This document shows, in pieces, positions 10,712 to 21,715 of a stretch of 64,000 bases of DNA. Every line of letters starts with the position of its first letter. The first letter of the stretch is position 1. A program made the translations under genes and the position numbers. The stretch covers positions 62,001 through 126,000 of the forward strand of contig WHUZ01000040.1 of assembly GCA_015179045.1 (NCBI GenBank). The letters are read 5' to 3'. Under the pieces are notes generated by a model. It made no database searches and had not been told where the DNA came from. It saw nothing but the letters and a program-made list of their open reading frames with translations. The DNA is from Kalaharituber pfeilii (lineage: Eukaryota > Ascomycota > Pezizomycetes > Pezizales > Pezizaceae).

Positions 10712-10921
10712 AATATATAGCTGTTCAGGTAGGACAACAAGGCAAACGGGCCCGACGGTGCTCTGTCAGTGTGGGGCATGTGAGGCATCAGCACAATGTA
10801 CGACGCGTATATCAATGGACATGAAGGATGCTATAGGAATCAAATAACACATCAATTTTTCAAATTCACTGCTATAAAATAATGAGATATAGACTACAAA
10901 AATTGGACTTTGATTTGGACA
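10712..10921. other. 3' flank shared with the second ankyrin locus
   Basis: This stretch (tcagtgtggggcatgtgagg, atgaaggatgctatagga) is clearly similar to 22930-23100 downstream of the second ankyrin gene, so the duplication extends past the stop codon. Confidence 0.6.
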
Positions 10922-13900
10922 TTATACTCCTCCACGCCCGCCTCCATGGTTTCTGAACTCCGGCGGCCAGAATTCTGCGCTGCTCGCTGTATAACTCCGC
11001 GGCGGCCAGAATTCTGCGCTGCTCGCTGTATAACTCCGCGGTGGTACGTAGCCCAGCGCCAACCGTATTCTTAGCTGCGACATCGGCCCCCGATTAAGCA
11101 GCAGCTCTGCAACAGCTGCAGATCCCTCCGATACTGCATTGTGCACTGGGGTGCTACCATCGTTATTCTTAGCTGCGACATCGGCCCCCCGATTAAGCAG
11201 CAGCTCTGCAACAGCTGCATATCCCTTCGATGCTGCATTGTGCAGTGGGGTGCTACCATCGTTATTCTTAGCTGCGACATCGGCCCCCCGATTAAGCAGC
11301 AGCTCTGCAACAGCTGCATGTCCCTCCGATGCTACCAAGTGTAGTGGGGTGCTACCATCATTAGTCTTAGCTGCGACATCGGCCCCCCGATCAAGCAGCA
11401 GCTCTGCAACAGCTGCATATCCCTTCGATGCTGCATTGTGCAGTGGGGTGCTACCATCGTTATTCTTACCTGCTACATCGGCCCCCCGATTAAGCAGCAG
11501 CTCTGCAACAGCTGCATATCCCTCCGATGCTGCATTGTGCAGTGGGGTGCTACCATCGTTATTCTTAGCTGCGACATCGGCCCCCCGATCAAGCAGCAGC
11601 CCTGCAACAGCTGCATGTTCCCCCAATGCTGCATGGTGCAGTGGGGTAGAATCATAGTTATTCTTAGCTGCGACATCGGCCCCCCGATCAAGCAGCAGCT
11701 CTGCAACAGTTGCATGCCCCCACCTTGCTGCATCGTGCAGTGGGGTGTCACCATCATTATTCTTAGCTGCAACATCAGCCCCCCGATTAAGCAGCAGCTC
11801 TGCAACAGCTGCATCTGCCGTCAATACTGCATTATGCAGTGGGGTCTTACCATCCTTACCCTTAGCAGCAACATCAGCTCCCCGATCGAGCAGCAGCTCT
11901 GCAGCTGCTGCATGTTTCCATAATGCTGCGGTGTGCAGTGGGGTGTCACCAATCATATTCTTAGCTGCAACATCAGCCCCCCGATTAAGCAGCAGCTCTG
12001 CAACAGCTGCATCTGCCCTCCGTACTGCATTGTGCAGTGGGGTGTCACCATACATATTCTTAGCTGCGACATCGGACCCCCGATCGAGCAGCAGCTCTAC
12101 AACAGCTGCATGCCCCTCCCATAGTGCACTATGCAGTGGGGTGGCACCATCGTTATCCTCCTTAGCTGCGATATCGGCCACCCGATCAAGTAGCAGCTCT
12201 GCAACAGCTGCATGTCCCTCCGATACTGCACGGTGCAGTGGGGTCTTACCAGCCTGATCCTTAGCTGTGACATCGGCTCCCCGATCAAGTAGCAGCTCTG
12301 CAACAGCTGCATGTCCCTTCCATGCTGCATGGTGCAGTGGGGTGTCACCATACGTAGCCTTAGCTGCGACATCGGCCCCCCGATCGAGCAGCAGCTCTGC
12401 AACAGCTGCATGTCCCCTCCATGCTGCATGGTGCAGTGGGGTGTCACCATTCCGATTGTTGGCCATGAAATCAGGTTCCCGATCGACCAGGAACTTCACC
12501 AGGAGCTTACACCCCTGGGACAAGGCGAGGTTCAGCAATGTCATCTGTGGTTCCCAGGCTGAAGCTTCTGGGGAGTGGATTGGGAATGCGAAATGTCGGA
12601 GTAAAACCTCCACAACTTGATGGAACTTAAGGCCTATGGCCATTTCTAAGAGCGACACACCATCATCCAAGCCATCGCCTGTATTCTGTTCTGAGCGCAC
12701 AGGTGCTCCTTGATTGATAAACATCCTGATGATTTCAAGGCAAGTGACTTCCGGGGTTCCATTCGACCGATTTCCACCTTCCAAAGCCCAGTATAAAGGT
12801 TTTCTTGCACCTTGATCTCCTAGCTTCGCTCCATGAAGAAGCAACAGCATGACCATACCAATCCGCCCATGGTATGCCGCATTTTCCAATGCTGTTGATC
12901 CAAACTCATCCCGCTTATTAATGTTGATGCCAGGGTCCTGAAGCACGCTGTAGGCTTCTGTAATTGGAATATCCCGAAGTTTTGTGATGCATAGAGATGC
13001 TGCTAAGCTCTCCTCGTTACCATTAGTGCGGTTAGGAGTGTTCTCTACATGCGGAGAAACTTGGAAAAGGTCCTTGAAGTCTAGTATTAGCTCTCCTGTG
13101 CGAGATATATGCTGCTGTACCTGCATGTCGACGTTATCTCGCAAATTCTTATCACAGAGCTCTATAACCTGGAGAACAATATTGGTTACTGCAGAACATA
13201 GGCGCTTTTCCTGACCAAATCTCTCCGCAGGTGATTGGCATAGCGGGTGCATGTGAGAAATTAGTGAAATGTATTGGTTGAGCTTTGCAAAGTCAGGCTT
13301 GATGCAATCGACTGTAAGGACCGTCATAGTTCTCTGCATCCATTCGGCATCTAAGAGAGGGAGTTTCTTAGTAGCATTTAAGGAGCACACAATCAACCTA
13401 TATGCATCGTCAACAGTGAGTGCATCATGGTTTTGGGCCGTATGTGCAAGGTCACTAATGGTGTCATTCATGAGTACAGGTAATGAGTTTTGAGACTCCA
13501 TAATATGGGTGTCGCTAGTTATGCTCTCGATGCAGTTGGCAGCCAGATGGTAAAAAAATTGATATAGTATGCATTGTGTACCCATTGAGACCAAGCTCAT
13601 TGGCTTGATGATGGCTCGTGAAATGGTGACATCGGTAAGGTCTGAGTTCAGGTTCACGATCGGAGAGCTGTTGTTAGAGGATTGCCGCTCAGGAAGCAAG
13701 CCGATATGCCCGATGATGCGGTGATGGTTGATTTTTCGATGTCGGCATACCTGTGGAACTGTTGTTCCACTTACGGTGGTACTTCCGCGACCAATCCAGC
13801 AGTCTGCAAGAAGAATTTCAGTTTTCTGATCTGGAGGACAAAGTAGCCAGAGGGTATTGCCATCAGTGACGCCCTTTTCTGTTAAGTGGAATATCCATAG

Positions 13901-16302
13901 CTGAAGAAATGCCTCAATTCGTGAGCAATTGACCTGCCATGGGGTCCACTTTCCGTTAACCTTTTTTCTCTCTGCAGAAAGTTTGATGAACTCCACTAGA
14001 GGCGGTGCACCACTGGCCAAAAAGATTTGAGTACTAATACCAACAAGTCTAGCTATGCCCTTCTGACGCCGTGACCCTAATTTTGCTTGCACAGGAATAT
14101 TCCACCAGAACTCGCCCAGATCAGTATCGTCAATGAGTTTAACGAGTTTGCCAGCTTCTGCTGAAGTCCACACGTGGTTCATGATATCAGAAATGGTATC
14201 GGACAATTTTATTGCTTGAGCACGACATTCGTGATGCCACTGTGTAGACAACAACCTTTCAAGTCTTATTCGGGTACCCAGCACTTTCTCTGCAAGGCCA
14301 GTCCGTACATTTTTCTCGCTGCTATTCTTCAAATTCGGTAAATTTTTCTCCTTATGGTGATGATCTTGTGCCACTTCAAATATCGGGTAGGTTACGACAC
14401 GCCAGATGTCACATTTCTGATACTCCATTGCGATATCGTCAAGCTCGAATCCCTCATGGAGCGACTCAACAGAGTAACCATGTGTGTCATCGGTTTTGTC
14501 CAACTCGCTTCGTGGCATTGGTGGGCGAGAGATATGCCGTCGAATTACAACTCGCAGTAATGTCATAATTACAGTAACGATAAGCTGCCCAATTGATGCA
14601 GAAAAATGCATTGCTCGCAGACTATAAGTTAGCAGGCATGAGATGTTAGTTCTCATGTAAAACAAGTACTCTATTGCACCAGTTTAGGGTAATTGAACTG
14701 CTCACCCAACAAATTGAAGAATGAAAGCTTTAGTACATCGCAGATAATTAGCTTCTAATCTTCAGAATTCTCACTCCCAACCAGCTGGACAAGGTTTATA
14801 ATCTTCATACCTATAACACTTAGAGACGTTGCAAACCAAGTTAGCTTGTGAAGCTTATTGCTCTGAGGAAGCCGGTGTGAGGTCATCAGATGCTTCCGCC
14901 GAGCTCCAATGGGAGCATAGATTGCAAAGGATTGAAACGCTTGATCTCCAACAGTCTGGTGCCTTTGCACCCATAAGACACGCAGAGGGTTGCAGTACCA
15001 ACTGTTTTCTGGCACCCACTCCAGCTCCTTTGTGCTTGTCTCGATGATATGAGCACAAAGATATATTCCCACAACCAATAGCATAGTCCCAATTAGGGTC
15101 AAGGGAAATGCATATCGAGCAACAGTCGCTCCTCCTTTTGACCACTGCCAATAATATGTTGCGAATCCATCAAATACCAGCACACCAGTTTGTAGAAGCA
15201 CACCAATGGCAGCGGTGACATACAACTCCCATATGTAAATAGTACTGCCAATAGTGTTTAAGGAGATATTTGGTGGATTGTCATTGTCAATTAGTTCATC
15301 ATCTGGGTGCTATAATATCGGGAATGAGATTTATAAGCTTGAGAAGTACTAAACAGCTGGCAGGTACTCACTTTAGCATGCATTACTTGCCCACGAGTGT
15401 AGAGTCCATACGATTGTTTCGCAGACTCTGGTTCTGCATTGGATCTTTGGACTGGGGTGCCTGAACGAAGAAAACCATAAGAGCAGATCCAAATATCTTC
15501 CAGAAGCAAATGCCTTACCCTCCACGCCTTGATAATCTATAACCAGTTCGAGTATCTCTGGCTTTCCAATTACCCGCACAACGCCAACACCATTCCATAA
15601 TTCGCAAACGCTGGTAGAAGTGGAGCTATAGGGAAATGCAATCAGTATCCATCTAGGTTACAAAACATTTTCGAGAGGTGAAATTGGTGTTGGGTGTTAA
15701 GGTAACCATGATAACTTTAATTGGCAGCCTCAATTTCAGATATCTTGGAGGGAAAGAAACAATTGGGAGGTCGATATGTATACCGAATATAAACGAAAAT
15801 CAAACCACCCCACACGTCCCCACACAGATAGATAACAAATACAGTATATGATCATGAACTAATGACATACCTGAGAAGTTCAATTTCCGCTGTTGCATCT
15901 ACCTCCTCTGCTCTCCCAATGATTGCCTTGAGTGCCCTGCTCCCACCTACCCTAATTGCGGACGTTATCGCCGTCAGAACCCCCAGTGGTCCACATGCAA
16001 AAATCACACTTTCGAGAGGATGCGTGCTGTGCCGGAGGTACTGTGTCGCTACACGTTCGCCGAAAAGAGTCAAAAGCGGTGCTACAATTTAATTGCAATA
16101 AAATTGTTAATATCAGCAGCTGAAGTATCTCCTAAATTGATTATTGTACACATGCGCAGGTGTTGGATAACAGGTACTAACCCAGATCACTGAACAGATT
16201 GTTTGAGAACTCATCCCCATCATCCGACTGAGCCAAAACAATCAGTGGAAATTGGCATAGTGCGGTCCAGATAAATATCTGCCACTCTGAGTAGTTCTTC
16301 AT
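10922..16302 (-). CDS. Multi-pass membrane protein with 14 near-identical ankyrin repeats
   Basis: Seven exons join in frame: 16302-16182, 16081-15871, 15625-15519, 15460-15372, 15309-14811, 14727-14706 and 14621-10922, giving 1582 residues. Donors are GT and acceptors AG throughout. The order is a signal peptide (WTALCQFPLIVLA), a conserved LTLFGERVATQYLRHST and SVIFACGPLGVLTAITSAIR segment, SSTSTSVCELWNGVGVVRVI, a membrane segment VLLQTGVLVFDGFATYYW, a second YAFPLTLIGTMLLVVGIYL, then FILQFVGLRAMHFSASIGQL and more helices. A 700-residue cytosolic-type region follows, then 33-residue ankyrin repeats. This is a widespread ascomycete family of unknown function, recognised from memory. The start is the ATG before the signal peptide. 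The C-terminus is altered by a one-base loss in a G run at 11087-11091, so the last repeat shifts frame. Confidence 0.8.
10961..11038. repeat. 39-nt perfect tandem duplication in the ankyrin gene 3' end
   Basis: Units at 10961-10999 and 11000-11038 begin cggcggccagaattctgcgc. The unit is 13 codons long. In the current frame it gives two copies of PRSYTASSAEFWP; in the frame used before the G-run slip it gives two copies of AELYSEQRRILAA. Confidence 0.9.
11074..12460 (-). repeat. 99-bp tandem array encoding 14 ankyrin repeats
   Basis: Fourteen 99-nt units encode variants of NNDGSTPLHNAASEGYAAVA plus ELLLNRGADVAAK. The 3' units (11.1-11.6 kb) are closest to one another, with changes limited to a few codons; units toward 12.4 kb differ more. 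All carry the G6 run within CGGGGGGCC except the last, which has G5. Homogeneity points to recent expansion or gene conversion. The second ankyrin locus has about six units. Confidence 0.9.
14706..14727 (-). other. 22-nt microexon of the ankyrin membrane gene
   Basis: The exon CTTTCATTCTTCAATTTGTT plus GG lies between a TACTAAAG acceptor and a GTGAGC donor. It is needed to join VI(A) to FILQFVG and (G)LRAMHFS in frame. The paralogue has an equivalent 22-nt exon at 26166-26187. Confidence 0.8.
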
Positions 16303-18100
16303 TGACGTTGCTTCCGGTTGGGCAACCCTTGTTGGACAAAGCTTGCAATTGTAAGCGGTGAATGCGGATATGGCTGCACTTGCGAAAATACCTAGTCAAA
16401 GGTTGAACAATTTGAGATCGACGAGATGTATGTATATGAAGACAATGGGATAAATAGCAGTTATGGCTCGGAAAATAATATCTTCTGCAAAATTCCAGTT
16501 GTTGAATTATATGCTTTGCAGAAAGAGTATTGACAGCGCCGAAAATGCAGTATAAAACTGTCAACTGTTGCTTATCCAGGAACCAGAACGAGAAAAGCAA
16601 ATCAGCCGCACTATTAGCTATGGTAAGGGTCCATGCCTGTACCGAAGGGGTACACCTGACCGGGGCAATACGAGATGATCTTCAGGACCGGGATAATCTA
16701 TTGAATGCGCTTTGGATATGAGACCTGCAGTGGAGTGCCCTTTCCCACAACCTAACCAAAAATCCTCTGATCCAAAGTGTGATGAAAGATTTAGAAGTTA
16801 GATTTGAGGAGCTTGGATGTGAGCTCGGACCCAATGTCTGTCTATCCAGGTGATAGCACGGGATAATTAAGTAATTACGGGCACGATGAAAGTATGTAAG
16901 TATGAAACAATTAATGCCACGTTGGAAAAGCTAACTGTATGAACGCTCGTTGATTATGACAACAAATACTGATTATGATAAGAGCGAGCCCTATCAAACT
17001 CATCAATTGACATAATAACTGGCACATTGTCACTTCTGGAGCCCAGCGCAGAATCACCAACTGCAAAATCATCAATTATAGTATAGAAACAGGCGGTGTT
17101 CCAGGGTAGAGTAGTGCGGTGTGTTGGCGCCTGCCCTTCAAAGTTCGCGTGGCAACTAGCAGGTAAGATCGATCGTGACCATCGCAAATCGATACCTACA
17201 GCACCTTGCAGAAGTAGTTACGTACTGCAGCACACATGGGTTAAAACCCTGCCACGTTGGCATCAGGTGCATTAGACAGGCAGCTGAATGTGCGACCCCC
17301 TCATCACGAAATAACAGTAATTCAGCGAGGAATGCTTCAAGCTCAATTCTGTCTCAGAATTACGGATACCGAAACATGCTATGTAATTTTTTTTGCTGTT
17401 CTTACTAGTATATTCTGTGCTATGTTTTTATAAGCTGGAGAACGCTGCATCTAACCTACCACGTATAATTTAGTTACTACGGTAGTTCTTCGCCTTGCAG
17501 GGACGTGCTCGCATGCAAAGTACACTACGTCATCTCAGATCCTCGCTCAGAGCTCAGCTATTCACCTAAAGCCAAATAATTATTGCTGTCAGTCTCAAAC
17601 CGCACTAACATGTAGTACGATATTGTTGTGAAAGCTTCTATATACTCGAGTAGTACTGAGGTTGAGCTGATTGTATATCAACTCGAGCCTTCTCTCTTAT
17701 CGTCCAATAAATTTCTATACTTTGTAGCTATGACCTCTACAAGTGGCTGGTGATCAGCACATTTAATAAAACTGTGTAAAATCTCTGTCAACTTGAGTAA
17801 GTCTTGCCCACATTCTAATCGAAATAAAGATAGCTTGACAACTATGATATTCTCCTGAACTGAGGATAAAGCTATCTTAAACTTACCCCCTCACCCCTTC
17901 TCAACTCCGCAACTTGACAATGCAAGGTAAGAGTCACTGCTATTCTGCTGGCATTATTAATACTGAAAAAACTTATAGGTTCTCAAGTTGTACTCTACTA
18001 AACTTGCTACTTGAGGAATGCTTTTGTGGATAGCTTGATAGGTAAGTGAGAGTGCACTATACAATTTAGTGAAGGGTTCAGCAAGCAATTAATTATGTGA
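16303..18100. other. No gene recognised
   Basis: A minus-strand frame at 16954-17187 reads ACFYTIIDDFAVGDSALGSR..., which looks protein-like, but I cannot assign it. Otherwise AT-rich and without features. Confidence 0.4.
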
Positions 18101-18325
18101 GCTAACTAGCAGTTTAGCAGATGAGTTAGAAAGTTAGAAAGTTCAACAAACAAGTTCAGCATGTAGTTCTACAAGCGATTCGACAAATGATTCGGTAGGG
18201 GATTCAGCTGGCACTTTAGCGGGAGGATTCAGCAGGGGATTTAGCAGGAGATTCAGCAGCCAATTCAACAAGCGATTCAGCAGGCCATTCAGCGGGCGAT
18301 TCAGCAAGTGATTCAAAAAGTTGTA
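18100..18325. repeat. Degenerate short tandem repeat (gattcagcagg-type)
   Basis: Imperfect units of about 12-14 nt such as gattcagcagggg, gattcagcaagtg and gattcagcgggc recur about a dozen times. They have no consistent open frame. Confidence 0.7.
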
Positions 18326-18579
18326 GTTGATGGGTGGGCAACTGGAAAGTTGGAAGTTCAGAAGAGAAAGTGAGCCTGGTGGTGGGGTTTTGGTTAGAGT
18401 AGTTGAGTTGACAGATACAGTTGTTGTAAATATGACTGCAACGGAGGGATGCGAGTATCTAGATAGGAATGTGACATCTAACGATAGTAGAGACCAGTTT
18501 TAAAGGTGCGGGTCTTGATAATACAGTGCTATCCTTCGGTGTTAAGTGTACACCTCTATCAATTTTTCTCCTCTTGATG

Positions 18580-18945
18580 TCACCCCCCCAGGGCACATCA
18601 CCCCCGATCACTCCCAAGGCGCGTCACCCCCTAGGCGCGTCACTTCCCTAGGTGCGCCACCCCCCCTAGCAGTTGTATGGACCCCCGAGCGAAGCGAGTG
18701 GGGTCTCTCAAGGAGTATGCGTGCAAGCGGCTGAAAAAGCATGTTCAGAGCACACCCTGAAAGATCCTCGCGGTTGCGAGGGCTCAGTATACTTCGTGGC
18801 AGCACTAAAGCCCTGTCTCCAGCATTGCTCCTGCCCCCGCCACAAGCTCTGCCCCCGTTGCGAGCGTAACGAGCGGGCATTCTCTCGTATTCGAGTACTG
18901 CGGTAGGTAATGCTTACAGTAAGCTTTCGCCTACCGAACATTGCG
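18580..18945. repeat. GC-rich hairpin cluster, possibly mitochondrial in origin
   Basis: Repeated gcgcgtcaccccctag units at 18591-18668 are followed by compact GC hairpins: GACCCC..GGGGTC (18680-18705), CCTCGC-ggtt-GCGAGG (18766-18781), a third around 18851, and a double hairpin CGGTAGG..CCTACCG with inner GCTTAC-A-GTAAGC (18901-18936). Such mobile GC clusters and double hairpins are known from fungal mitochondrial DNA. A nuclear mitochondrial insert is one explanation. Confidence 0.5.
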
Positions 18946-19139
18946 CCACCCAAACGTTGTCATACTGTATTTATTTTCTTTACCTTTTTTTTTTTTTTTT
19001 TTCCAACAATCCGAGACAACAGCGAAAAGAATCCCGGCAAAAGAATTCATATTCTAACAAAACAATATAACGACCTAAGCAGTAGCGGGGGTCTACAAGC
19101 GGACTAAATAATGGCCTACACTTTAAGACGACAGACTAC

Positions 19140-20100
19140 TCGAGCACAGTACTACTGCCTTTCGATAGACCGGGACGGAGGATGCTGGCGGAACGAAGAG
19201 TACTACTGATGCGCGTGTGCGGGTGCGAAAGAAAAAGAAAAGAAGAGAAAGAAGAGGCGTCTTCGTTGTCGGAACTACTCTACCATACACGGAGCCGGCG
19301 GAGCACACTGAAGCCCTCGGCTTCAACTTTTATATCCTGCTCTCGAAGGAACCCTCCGAATCCACCCCAGAGCAAACCGCCCCCACCGTGACCAGGATAT
19401 GCAAGACGGCGGCACCACCCCCCCCAGCGACAAGACCGGAGGATGCGCGAAACAAAAAGCGCAAAGGCAAGACGCCGTCCCCCAGCGACCCATACGCGAT
19501 CAAGCGCCAACTCAGCGACGAGGAGGCTAGGAAGATCGCCTCCGCCCCCCCGGTCGACACCTCCGCGGGCACCATGCCTGCCACCACCAACCCATCGAAC
19601 CCCGAGCCCACCAGAAGACACAACACTCCTCCCCGCCCCAAGAGCAAGACCCCCTCCCCACCAACCACTCCCGATGCCACCACCACCTCAAAAGCCGGCA
19701 TCTTAGTACATGAAATTGCCCTAAGAAAGGACTTAGGGAAGGTCCGAAAATGGCTGGAGGCAGCGAACAAGGATCTAGGAAAGATAACTAGGATCCGCTG
19801 GCTGAGGAAGAAGACCGCACTGGTTGACGAAGGAAAGAAAATCAGCTCAGCGGTAGTCTACTTGGAGACAATCATCGAGGTTGGGAGAGTGAGGCTCGGA
19901 GGACGATGGCTGAGAGCGGACCAGTATGAATGGGACAGAGCACGGAAGTAGGACATACTGGCGCCTGTATTCCGCCCGCACCATGTACGAGCATCGCGGG
20001 CACAACATGTATTTATTGATTTAGTTACTTTCCTTTTATTTTCATAAAACCTCGCCATAGCCCATAGGGCGGCATGCGAGTATTGATATATAAAAAGAAA
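19140..20100 (+). mobile_element. LINE derivative: ORF1 C-terminal part joined to a LINE 3' end
   Basis: The element has an ORF1-like frame (19217-19951), then about 90 nt, then the family 2 terminus CTCGCCATAGCCCATAGGGC and GGCATGCGAG with an A-rich tail (tatataaaaagaaaaaat) ending near 20100. There is no endonuclease, reverse transcriptase or RNase H between ORF1 and the tail, so several kilobases of ORF2 are missing. It could be an internally deleted, non-autonomous LINE. Confidence 0.6.
19217..19951 (+). CDS. LINE ORF1-like protein (partial)
   Basis: A 244-codon frame. The first 60 residues are probably not native. The middle is a low-complexity proline/threonine/lysine linker (KSKTPSPPTTPDATTTSKAG). 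The C-terminal 80 residues have charged helices and then SSAVVYLETIIEVGRVRLGG and RWLRADQYEWDRARK. This closing pattern, a strand of the S-x-V-V-Y-L type followed by GGRWLR.D.Y..DR.RK, is typical of ORF1 proteins of fungal Tad-clade LINEs, which bind element RNA. There are no CCHC knuckles after it. The frame opens with a plain AUG at 19217, but the true ORF1 start is probably lost. Confidence 0.5.
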   Translation: MRVRKKKKRRERRGVFVVGTTLPYTEPAEHTEALGFNFYILLSKEPSESTPEQTAPTVTRICKTAAPPPPATRPEDARNKKRKGKTPSPSDPYAIKRQLSDEEARKIASAPPVDTSAGTMPATTNPSNPEPTRRHNTPPRPKSKTPSPPTTPDATTTSKAGILVHEIALRKDLGKVRKWLEAANKDLGKITRIRWLRKKTALVDEGKKISSAVVYLETIIEVGRVRLGGRWLRADQYEWDRARK

Positions 20101-20325
20101 AAATATTTTACCATACAGAATATGCATACTCACCTAAGAAATCCCTGATGAGTCCCATCCTTTTCTCGACGAGCCGCCCAGCCAATCCTAAATTGTCAAC
20201 TCCCCGGCAACACTTTCATAATTAACTCTGATTACTACCTTTTATCCCCACCCTCCATGTAGCTGGCTCCCTGTGCAAGGTTCCTGTCTTTGCAGCATCT
20301 TTCAATTAATTGAAATGAACACCAC

Positions 20326-20545
20326 ATTCAAAAAGCTACGCTACATGTCCATAACCAATTGAGCTCCACATGCACAATACTTACACAACTCAATTCTACC
20401 TTCCCTTTGCATCTCTACCCAACCTGCACCCCACATCCCCATTGGCAATATACCTCCCCTGCCTATCTCAACACCCCACCGCACCCTTATACCCACTTCC
20501 ATCTCCGCCCCCTACCGCCGTCCCCACCCCATCCCAGAACATCTC
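20326..20545 (-). pseudogene. Copy of the 3' end of the aminotransferase gene
   Basis: About 220 nt (aaaaagctacgctacat..., ttgagctcca..., acaactcaattctaccttcc...) match 33172-33390, the 3' flank and last codons of the Aro8-type gene, in the same orientation. The copy ends in catcccag at the LINE tail. It includes no catalytic part. Confidence 0.75.
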
Positions 20546-20552
20546 GGGGCAG

Positions 20553-21604
20553 TTTTTTTTTTTTTTTTTTTTTTTTCTTTTTTTATTTCATTGCTCGCAT
20601 GCCGCCTCTTAGGCTATGGCGAGGTTATATGCCTATATAGATATTGTATAGCTAAGGAATAAAGGAAGGTTTACACAATGAGAATAAGTATGACTACGCA
20701 TCAGGAAAAGCCTTCACTCCGCTGCCCAATCTAGCACATCCGCTAGTACTACCCCCTCTTTCTCCGATTTCGTCAGTCGTCTCAGGTCCTCCTCCCCCCC
20801 TGGCAGTCTCTTCTTCCACTCTCCGCAGTCGTTCATGATGTGCGCAAAGTTTTCGTATGCCCTGCCGCACCATCTGCATTCTGGTGAGTCGTCTTTGCCT
20901 ATCTTATGTCTCCACTGCTTCAGTCCTTTGTCCCCCATGATTCCCGCGAGAGTGGCCACCCTCTTTCTTTTCCCCAAATATTCCAGAGGCCGATATGTCA
21001 GCTGCAGTCTCTTTCTCTCCTCCGCTCTCCGTTCTCTGGCGTGTTGCCGCATTCCCGCCTCTGTAACCACTTCGTCCTGATATTGCATCGCCGTGCCGAC
21101 CTTCGCCGCCATGTCTGCCTCCGTGTTACCCTTCACACCTTTGTGTGATTTTACCCACATGGTCGTATGTCTTTATCTCCCCGGCTTTCTTCCGATCGCT
21201 CTCTTACCATTCTCGCCGGTCCTTCTGGTGTTGGGTCTCACCTGGCTATTCTTTGCATTCTGGATATTGTGCCCCTTGAATCGGTGATAATCAGTATCTC
21301 CCCTTCCCTCTTCATTGCCTCACCTGCCGCAATCATTTCTGCGTCGTTCACCGTGCATCGTGTCCCCAAGTATATGGATGTGTTCCTTCCCTGGCAGTGT
21401 ACTCCGGTGCCTGTTTTGTCTTCTATCCTGCTCCCATCCGTATAGACCCCCGTCCATCCCTCGTCCTCTTCTTTTGCAATGATGGATTCCCAGTCTTCCT
21501 TGGGCGTGTCCCGGGGGTGAATGGGGTGGATGTGTATGGGGAGGGGTAGGTGATGCTCCATTGACCCTCTCATGTACCTTGTTTTTCGTTCCGGGTCTTT
21601 CATC
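20553..21604 (-). mobile_element. 5'-truncated, decayed Tad-like LINE (RNase H and zinc knuckle)
   Basis: On the minus strand, from 21603, the frame gives GWTGVYTDGSRIEDKTGTGV, AEMIAAGEAM and ILIITDSRGTI, the conserved D-E-D parts of an RNase H domain. It meets TGA at 21238 and then shifts frame. A second frame (21160-20714) continues with MWVKSHKGVKGNTEADMAAK, the last RNase H motif with its H and D, and then CRWCGRAYENFAHIMNDC, the terminal C-C-H-C knuckle. The 3' end (20640-20553) carries the family 2 hairpin CTCGCC..GCCTAAGAGGC..GCATGCGAG and an A-tail of about 30. The reverse transcriptase and endonuclease are missing. Confidence 0.85.
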
Positions 21605-21715
21605 GGCAGTCACATTCTGACTGCGGCTCTCGGACCGCATCAGATGATAACTTTTACGCCATGACACTCAGCACAGGTAACATTGTTGGACAGGTAGATC
21701 AGCTGTTCGCTTCGG
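21605..21715. repeat. Inverted repeat arm A (about 105 bp)
   Basis: gcagtcacattctgactgcgg...acattgttggacaggtagatc is the near-exact reverse complement of 22757-22866. It directly abuts the 5' end of the truncated LINE. Its identity is unknown. Confidence 0.75.

Noticed and set aside
11074..12460. CRISPR-like regularly spaced repeats
   Set aside because: Units are contiguous, 99 nt and coding; there are no unique spacers, and the organism is a fungus.
11139..12620. Plus-strand and alternate-frame ORFs with serine- or cysteine-rich repeats
   Set aside because: They are frame shadows of the 99-bp ankyrin array; the ankyrin frame is longer, spliced and conserved.
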